Source of the DNA: Parascedosporium putredinis
Lineage: Eukaryota > Ascomycota > Sordariomycetes > Microascales > Microascaceae
Length of the DNA: 64,000 bases
Direction: 5' to 3'
NCBI GenBank assembly: GCA_949357655.1
Contig: CASHTG010000016.1
Coordinates: 930,001 to 994,000 of the forward strand
Part shown: piece by piece, positions 58,101 to 64,000 of the stretch
How the letters are laid out: each line of letters begins with the position of its first letter
How positions within the stretch are numbered: the first letter of the stretch is position 1
Made by a program: the position numbers and the translations under genes
The notes under the pieces: generated by a model
The model's database searches: none
What the model saw: the letters and a program-made list of their open reading frames with translations, nothing else
What the model was told of the DNA's origin: nothing

Positions 58101-59929
58101 CCCCGAAGGCGTTCCTTATCTCAGTTTATCAAAGTGGTCTCGTCGGCTAGATCTTCTTCATAAGCTACACGGCACCGCCAAGGCAAGGAGAGCTCTAAAC
58201 CCTATAGCCGGGTATTGCCCGTGAGTTGGGCCACAGTCGATGATGTTGATGTCAAGCATGCCGCTTTTGGCCGCATGCTTCCTGCATCATACACGAACTT
58301 GAGGTCCAGCTCTTGGCCGCGATCCTCTCCACCGAGACCGAGTTGGCGCACGTCAAGATCAGCGATGTCCAGCTGGTGCGCGAGGCCATCAGTACACCTT
58401 CTGCCGGCGAGCCTTTCCACTACGAGAGACTAGAGTTTTTAGGAGATTCGATTCTTAAATGGTGCGCGACGCTGAATGTCGCAGCTCTTTGTAAGACCTT
58501 CCCCTATACAATTTCCCCCTTTGACTTTCGCCTCCCACCCCCTTGGCTCTGATGCCATATCCTCTCTCTCTTCATTTTACATCTTACTCTTGTGGAAAAG
58601 GCGGCAAATATTTATACTTTTTTTCTTGACAGATTTGGATCATCCTGAAGGCTATTTGAGTTATCACCGAGATCAACGAGTGTCCAATTTCCGGCTGTAC
58701 CGGGCTTGCACAAGACTGGGTCTTGACAGGTTCATCATCACCCAGACATTCACAGGGAGGAAATGGCGACCAATCTTTGTCGAAGAGCTTCTGCAAACAG
58801 GATACGTGCCGGACAATGGCAAGAGAAAAATGTCAATCAAGACGCTGGCGGACGTGGCGGAGGCCCTTCTTGGAGCCGCATATGTCGATGGGGGATGCGT
58901 CGAGCGATAGACTTCCTGTGTATCCTTCTTCCCGACCTCGCATGGTCAGATGCCCGGCTGTGCTACGAGAAGCTCTTTGATCATGCCGATGCAGACGTGA
59001 TTCTGCCGCCTACCTTGAAGCCGGTGGAAGGTCTAATCGGATACACATTCCGCAAGAAATCCCTGCTCATTGAGGCTTTGACGCATGCCTCGTACATGAG
59101 CGCAAGCACGACTGCGCGTTCACTCGAGAGGCTAGAATTCATTGGGGACTCTGTTCTCGACCAGATCATTGTGTCAAAGGCATTCTCCTACTCACAACAA
59201 CTGCCGCACTGGAAAATGCACCGGCTCAAAACGGCTTTGGTCAATGGTGATTTCCAAGCCTTCCTCTTGATGGAGCGGGAAGTTCGGCAAGAAACAGTCA
59301 ACGTAGGCAGCGAGGGAGAGCTAGAAACTTGTACTTTCGTGCAGCCGCTGTGGGCATTTATGAGACATAGCTCCCCTTACATCGCAGATGAGCAGGAAGC
59401 AGCTAGACTGAACCACGCTAGCTTGCGGGAGGATATCAACCGAGAGCTTGCGTCTGGATCCACGTATCCCTGGGCCCTTCTCTCTCGGCTGCAGATGCGC
59501 AAATTCTTCTCGGACTTGTTTGAAAGCTTGCTAGGTGCCGTGTGGGTTGACTCGGGCTCTCTGGAGACTTGCGAGGAATTTCTACGCAAGTTTGGCCTAA
59601 TGGACTATTTCAACCGCATCCTTGAGAAGGACATCCACCTCACACACCCCAAGGAGGAGATCGGATCGCTCGCAGGAAACAACAAGGTAGACTACGAGAT
59701 GGGCACGGAATTGGGTGAGGGTGAATCGAGGTGGTATTGGTGCAAGGTGGCCGTGGGAGGGGTACTGAAAGCGGAAGTGAACGACGGTGTAAGCCGGGAA
59801 GAGGTCAAGACTAAAGCCGCGGAGCTGGCTGTCAAGGCCATGAAGGCGGAAAGGAAGTGTGAGCAAGAGGGGCAGCAAACGGCCCAGGATGATGTAGATG
59901 GGATGGATCTGGATCCAAGGGAAGATTGA
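55142..59929 (+). CDS. dcl2: Dicer-like protein 2 (DCL2); six exons, five frameshifts
   Basis: An RNase III enzyme that cuts double-stranded RNA into small RNAs; in other ascomycetes DCL2 drives quelling and antiviral silencing. Exons: 55142-55423, 55493-55521, 55592-55639, 55704-55956, 56010-58490, 58633-59929; 1464 aa after correction. In order: Walker A MDTGSGKTQ (residues about 95-103, starting exon 2), motif II VFDEAHNC (about 204), motif III GLTASPS, helicase C-terminal ATSVLEEGIDVPACNLV and QRRGRARKKDSD, Dicer dimerisation domain (LEHFCRVLSPREFVDSRPDF), RNase IIIa YERLEFLGDSILK with DVAEALLGAAYVDGG, RNase IIIb LERLEFIGDSVLDQ with DLFESLLGAVWVDSG, and a dsRNA-binding-like tail. No PAZ domain is visible. 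Both RNase III domains keep their acidic residues. Missing bases: 55612-55613, 56323-56326, 58200-58202, about 58281-58284, and 58890-58894. Confidence 0.94.
55612..55613 (+). other. Frameshift site in dcl2 exon 3
   Basis: G2 where G3 is needed: the given frame ends at TAG right after AILRIKRS; with G3 it reads AILRIKRELEEMPAHK. Confidence 0.82.
56323..56326 (+). other. Frameshift site in dcl2 exon 5
   Basis: G4 run; one extra G joins LRRLINAYEG to the QEDPYIRYLMAKSDP frame that continues for more than 600 codons. Confidence 0.8.
58200..58202 (+). other. Frameshift site in dcl2 before RNase IIIa
   Basis: C3 run; C4 joins ARRALNPY to SRVLPVSWATVDDVDVKHAAF. A second single-base gap at about 58281-58284 is needed to reach IIHELEVQLLAAILS. 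Confidence 0.8.
58890..58894 (+). other. Frameshift site in dcl2 between the RNase III domains
   Basis: G5 run; G6 joins AAYVDGG to MRRAIDFLCILLPDLAWSD. Confidence 0.87.
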
Positions 59930-61040
59930 TGATGACATTGGGGTTTATTTCAGTAACACGAAGGCCTATCCATTACCCATACCCTACTACGGCTAGTTTC
60001 TTAAATTCAATATCATGATTGCACCATCTACCGAACCATTGCGTGAAAACAAGGCTTTAACTGAAGAACAGAAGAACAGATCCACAGGTAAAGGTTGGAG
60101 CACTGCGTCGCTCGGCATTCCGTTGGGTTGGTTGGGCCATCAGTCTCATGTGAACTCGGTGCTGGATGTCCGTCGTGGGGTACGGCGCCCTGGATCGGAT
60201 CAGAAACATCGAGAAGCTTCAGGATTGGTGCGCGAACAGAAGTTGGACCAGCCATGCGAGCCATTCTACATCAAATGTAGAGTGCGCACTGAAATGTTGC
60301 CATTAAGCCCGTGGTCTGCATACCTCTCCTATGACTTGACGTAACAAATGAGAGAAGGACCCGTAGCACTCACATTCACTGTGCAAACTTGAATAGAAAA
60401 GTTCACTAGGAAGAATAGCCTTCACTGGGCTACCCTCCAATGACATTTCTGGGTGGGGGCTGGGATTGATTTGGTTGTCTTCAATTCAGCAGGGGTGCAG
60501 ATTGAGACACACGCCAAGTCTGAGGAACCGCCATGCTGGACCAACCCCATGGCCATTGCAAAGCTCCCCAACAACATCGTCACAGGAGCTCTAGCAACCA
60601 TCCCTTTGATCAACGGGTGCTTTTTTTCTTCTTCTTTTCTTTTTGGGCTAATAGCTAGCGGACCAATCCTTGCCTTCCTCCCCGCATCTCCGCCATCGAT
60701 TACGCCTGTCGTTGATTGCTGTCCTTCCATCTCAACCATGAACCGAGCTGGAAATGCCGCTACCAATTAGCTCCATCCTCTCCGACCCCCTGTCTCGAAG
60801 CTATCCCCATCGACTCCTCTCCCCCTTAGGGGCTGGCAGAGCATCTCAGCCGTGACTGCGCATAACGATAGCCACAGCTGCAGCCACAGCCACGACCACG
60901 ACCACGACCACGATTGCGACGACGACAAAAACGGCGCCGCCGATACTTACCGAGACGACCGGCGCCGCAACACACGCTCCCGCTCCCTTCCTCTCCTTTC
61001 GCCGTAGCCAGCCGGACGGCACACCACCTCTCGCAAGAAG
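59930..61040. other. Tandem intergenic region between dcl2 and rgp1
   Basis: About 1.1 kb holding the dcl2 terminator and rgp1 promoter/leader. A CACGAC hexamer repeat at 60887-60913 lies about 130 bp upstream of the rgp1 ATG. No gene recognised. Confidence 0.5.
60887..60913. repeat. CACGAC tandem repeat in the rgp1 leader region
   Basis: Four to five copies of CCACGA/CACGAC, continuing into a GACGAC-like stretch. Confidence 0.8.
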
Positions 61041-63750
61041 ATGTCTCGGCCGCCGCGAGACCCGGGCGGCGGCAACGTCCGCGTCTTCGTCAAGTGGCAC
61101 GACCAAACCGTCTTCGCCGGCGAGGACGTCAAGTGCACCATCACCTTTCAGAACGTCGCCTCCACCCAGGCGCAGCAGCAGCAAAAAGACCCCAGCCCCG
61201 CGCCGCACCCGAGGACCCCCAGACTAGCGAGCGGCGGCCACGGCGACCGCCTGCTTCCGCCCTCGGGCCCCCGGGGCCATAGGTCGACCGCTTCCAGCCC
61301 GAGGCTGCCACAGCACGTTGGGCCCGGGTGGGCGAACCCTCCCATCCAGGCCGAGGTGTCGTCGCGAAACGGCAAGTCCGGGCACAGGAAATCGTTGTCG
61401 ATTGTCTCGCTGGGCGGAACTGGCTTTTCCGGCGACGACGGCTCGAGCGGCTCGATGGGTGGCCCTGGGAGAAGGGGCATGATGGGGAGGCACGGAAGGT
61501 CGGCGAGCTTGCATATTGCGACGACGGCGGGCTCTGTCCGGGCCGAGCCGGAGATTCACTCTGGTACGTCTGGGCTACCTGACAAGGGAGAGCGTGGTTA
61601 CGACGAAACGTGGCGGAATGACTTTGCTAACTGTATTCTTGGTTGGAATTTTTTTTGTGCAGCTCGCTCCCCCGAAATATCAGCTCCCCGACGTTTAGCT
61701 CGGCATACGCCCAAGCTAGAAACATGCGGCCTTCGAGGGCCTCCACCGTACCTAATACCCCATCGACTCTCAACCCGAACAACCCCTCCGCCAACCCGCA
61801 AGCGGGATGCCCGACTTCAAGTTTCCTGCCGCGCCACACTCGCCCGACCTGGGAAGCGACATCCACGAGCCCCAGATACAGGGAGGCGTGAGTCCCCTGT
61901 CCTCCTCCGCCGAGTTCTCGGACCTCCCTGTGCGATCCAAAAACCCTCCCATCCCGACGATTGCCGAGCACCACGCCGGACCAGCCTCCCGCATACTCGC
62001 GAGCACTAGCTTAGCGAGCAACGGCACCCCGAGGAGCAGCGGCGAGTTCTACTCCATGAGCAACAACTCGACCGAGACGCTCGTTTCCGAATACCCTTCC
62101 CAGCCACCCCAGACGCGGACGTCCACGGCGCGGCCCCTGCACCTGCGGAGACTATCCAACATTTCTACGTCGGCCACTCTGGCGCCAGAATCCATCATGA
62201 TGGGATATGCCCGGATACAGGGGTCTTTTACACTTGATGGTTCGCTGGTCAACCTTAACCCCTTTGAGCAGGTCAAGAAGAAAGCCGTCGTTGACGGGCA
62301 GGGCGGCGGCGTCGTGGGACTTGAACCGACGAAGCGGGACAGCGGGCTGCTGGGGAGCTTTGGGTGGGGCAGCATCAGCAGCTCCCTCGGCGAGCTTCTC
62401 GGCGGTAGCGAGATGAGCACCATCAAGACGATGAGGGGCATCGCCAACTCGAAATCTATTCCCCTGCTCTCCACACCGCAGAGCTTGCTCTTCGTTGACC
62501 TGCAGCTGGCGCCGGGGAGAGCAAGTCTTTCGAATACACGTTCAAGCTGCCGAGAGGCCTGCCTCCTACCCACAAGGGGCGGGCTATGAAGATTTCGTAT
62601 ACCCTCGTCATCGGCACACAACGTGTCGGAGGCCCCAAGGAGCAACGGCTACGCTCGGTCGAGATCCCCTTCAGGGTCCTCGGTAGCGTGAACGGCTACG
62701 GTGAAATTTTGGGCCATGACCTGATGAATCCTTACATTATATTACAGGACCACGCCAAGGTAGAGGCCATCACCAAGCCGCCCGACGATTTTAGATCTAG
62801 AAGCAGGTCCCCGCACCCCCAGCGGCCGGCAACGCGACCGTAGACGATTTCCTTGGCTACGTCGACGAGCTATTATCACGGAGGCGGAACGGGGCCCATG
62901 GGGGCCTGCTCTCGCCGACGGCGACAATGCCGAACTCGAGGCGGCCGTCGGTTTACGAAGAAGAGGTGGCGTCGACGGCGAAGGAGGCCATAGACATGGC
63001 GATTCTCCGCAGCAATAGAGCGTCCGAGGGCCAGAGCAGCCCAAACCGGTTCGAGATTGCGCGCAACGGGCAACGAGTGGCCCTCATCGTGCTCACGCGC
63101 GCCGCCTACAGGCTGGGCGAGGTGGTGACGATGGTTGTCGATTTTGCCAACGCCGAGGTGCCGTGCTACGCGGTGCACTCGGACCTGGAGACGTACGAAA
63201 AGGTGGACCAGTCCCTGGCGATGCGGTCCGAGGCCGGCGTGCAGCGGGTGACGAGGAAGGTGCTCGTGTCGGGCTCGGAGGCGACGCTCTTCTCTAAGCG
63301 GGCCGTGTTTATGGCGACGATCCCCATCAGCGCCACGCCTGAGTTCATTACGAGCGGGGTCAGCCTCGAGTGGAAGGTTCGGGTGGAATTCGTCGTGCCC
63401 GCCGATGGTCGGCAGCACCCTTCCGCAAGCTCGCCGCGCCCCCGGGCGCAAGGGGAAGGGGGCGAAGAGAAAGTCGAAGAAGAAGAAGACGAGGAGTACC
63501 ATCAGCAGCAGCAGGACGAGTCCCAACCGCTGGCGCGAGAAGGAGAAAAAGCCCGTGGGCCGTCCCAGGTGCACCCGTTGCTCGAGCCGCTGTCGAGGGA
63601 TGATAAGGGCGGGCTCGTGCTTGTCGCGGTCGAGAACATGCCCTGCGAGAGCTTCGAGGTAGCGGTCCCGCTGCGGGTGTACGGCTCGGTTGGGAGGGGC
63701 TTGGAACGGCTGGATAGGGACGACGTGGGGAGACGGGATTGGCTGTGTAG
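61041..63750 (+). CDS. rgp1: Rgp1 family protein (subunit of the Ric1-Rgp1 GEF for Ypt6/Rab6); two exons, five frameshifts
   Basis: With Ric1 it activates the Golgi GTPase Ypt6 for endosome-to-Golgi transport in yeast. Exon 1 is 61041-61563 and exon 2 starts at 61663; about 871 aa after correction. The arrestin-like start NVRVFVKWHDQTVFAGEDVKCTITFQNVA is followed by a long Ser/Pro-rich linker, then the conserved core: MGYARIQGSFTLDGSLVN, PLLSTPQSLLFVDLQLAPGE, SFEYTFKLPRGLPPTHKG, ISYTLVIGTQRV, RFEIARNGQRVALIVL, YRLGEVVTMVVDF, FITSGVSLEWKVRVEFV, and ENMPCESFEVAVPLRVYG. Missing bases: 61669-61673, 61804-61806, 62514-62517, 62816-62820 and 63727-63730. The last one restores a short ending (...DVGETGLAV) with the stop at 63748-63750; without it the frame runs on to 63874. 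Five added bases give exactly 872 codons. An acidic insertion (EEKVEEEEDEEYHQQQQ) lies before the C-terminal block. Confidence 0.9.
62514..62517 (+). other. Frameshift site in the rgp1 core
   Basis: G4 run; G5 restores LQLAPGESKSFEYTFKLPRG across the most conserved part of the protein. Confidence 0.87.
62816..62820 (+). other. Frameshift site in rgp1
   Basis: C5 run; C6 restores RSPHPPAAGNATVDDFLGY, leading into the VDELLSRRRN frame. Confidence 0.85.
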
Positions 63751-64000
63751 AAAAGGCGGTACGATGCGTCTTTTACGACCGGTGGTCAAGGTCTACGCAG
63801 CAGATACGCGCATCCAGCTACAACCCCGCCTCTCTTTTGTGTTCTCTCTCTTCGAGCACGCTTACACACAGTAAGGGCATCTACATCTAGGCCATATGGG
63901 GCGGTGGGAGAAGACCCAAAGACATGTGCCATTCGCGATATATCCAGGGGTATTCTTTTTGTCCCACCTTTTCTCGTATCTCTTTTTTGTCTTCAACTTC
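63751..64000. other. 3' flank of rgp1
   Basis: About 250 bp to the window end, T-rich near the end. Nothing recognised. Confidence 0.5.

Noticed and set aside
55142..59929. Calling the Dicer gene dcl1
   Set aside because: No PAZ-like region, and the length and the helicase/RNase III arrangement fit DCL2 better.
2159..63750. Programmed ribosomal frameshifting or C-insertion RNA editing as the cause of the many shifts
   Set aside because: Would require about 30 independent sites in unrelated nuclear genes with no shared slippery motif; a sequencing artefact is far simpler.
2159..63750. Repeat-induced point mutation (RIP) as the cause of gene breakage
   Set aside because: Breaks are single-base losses at C/G runs, not C-to-T stop codons, and the genes are not repeated in the window.
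63751..63874. Extension of rgp1 to the stop at 63874
   Set aside because: The extra 40 residues appear only if the G4 at 63727-63730 is kept; with G5 the protein ends at 63750, like the family.
1..64000. CRISPR array, transposon, virus-like element or biosynthetic gene cluster
   Set aside because: No spaced direct repeats, no transposase, reverse transcriptase, integrase or capsid-like frames, and no polyketide or peptide synthetase domains were seen.

Overview
The window is nuclear DNA of a filamentous ascomycete (Pezizomycotina, most likely Sordariomycetes). Genes are split by short introns (about 50-150 bp) with GTRAGT-type donors and YAG acceptors. The gene set is typical of these fungi: a Dicer-like 2 protein, an Stc1-domain protein, an Ime2/ImeB-type kinase, an HSPA12-like Hsp70, a DUF7514 protein and a GT34 mannosyltransferase. 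Density is low, with 14 recognisable genes in 64 kb and several gene-free blocks of 2-9 kb.

Layout, left to right: a doubtful coding fragment (about 0.2-0.47 kb); Hsp70-like ATPase (-, 2.2-4.8 kb); Ime2-type kinase (-, 8.3-10.9 kb); a 9 kb stretch without a recognisable gene; Stc1-domain protein (+, 19.9-21.2 kb); mitochondrial-type pyruvate dehydrogenase kinase (-, 22.4-24.2 kb); an unrecognised acidic coiled-coil protein (+, 27.1-28.4 kb); MFS sugar transporter (-, 28.9-31.4 kb); DUF7514 protein (-, 33.7-35.8 kb); a 6.8 kb gene-poor block; sphingosine-1-phosphate lyase (-, 42.7-44.8 kb); GT34 mannosyltransferase (-, 46.7-47.8 kb); RING-CH membrane E3 ligase (-, 49.3-50.3 kb); proteasome subunit alpha-2 (+, 51.1-52.2 kb); RCC1-like protein (-, 52.3-53.5 kb); Dicer-like 2 (+, 55.1-59.9 kb); Rgp1 (+, 61.0-63.75 kb).

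Most of these are unlinked housekeeping functions: protein quality control, sphingolipid breakdown, Golgi glycosylation and transport, carbon metabolism. No biosynthetic cluster, transposon, CRISPR array or virus-like element was recognised. The one functional theme is RNA silencing. dcl2 and the Stc1-like gene lie 34 kb apart; Stc1 in fission yeast links RNAi to heterochromatin.

The most important observation concerns sequence quality. Eleven of the 14 genes are broken by single-base frameshifts, about 30 in all. Each is closed by adding one C or G, nearly always in a C/G run, on either strand. After that correction every gene model sums to a whole number of codons. This points to systematic under-calling of C/G homopolymers rather than to pseudogenes. 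Exon coordinates were worked out by eye and may be off by a base or two.
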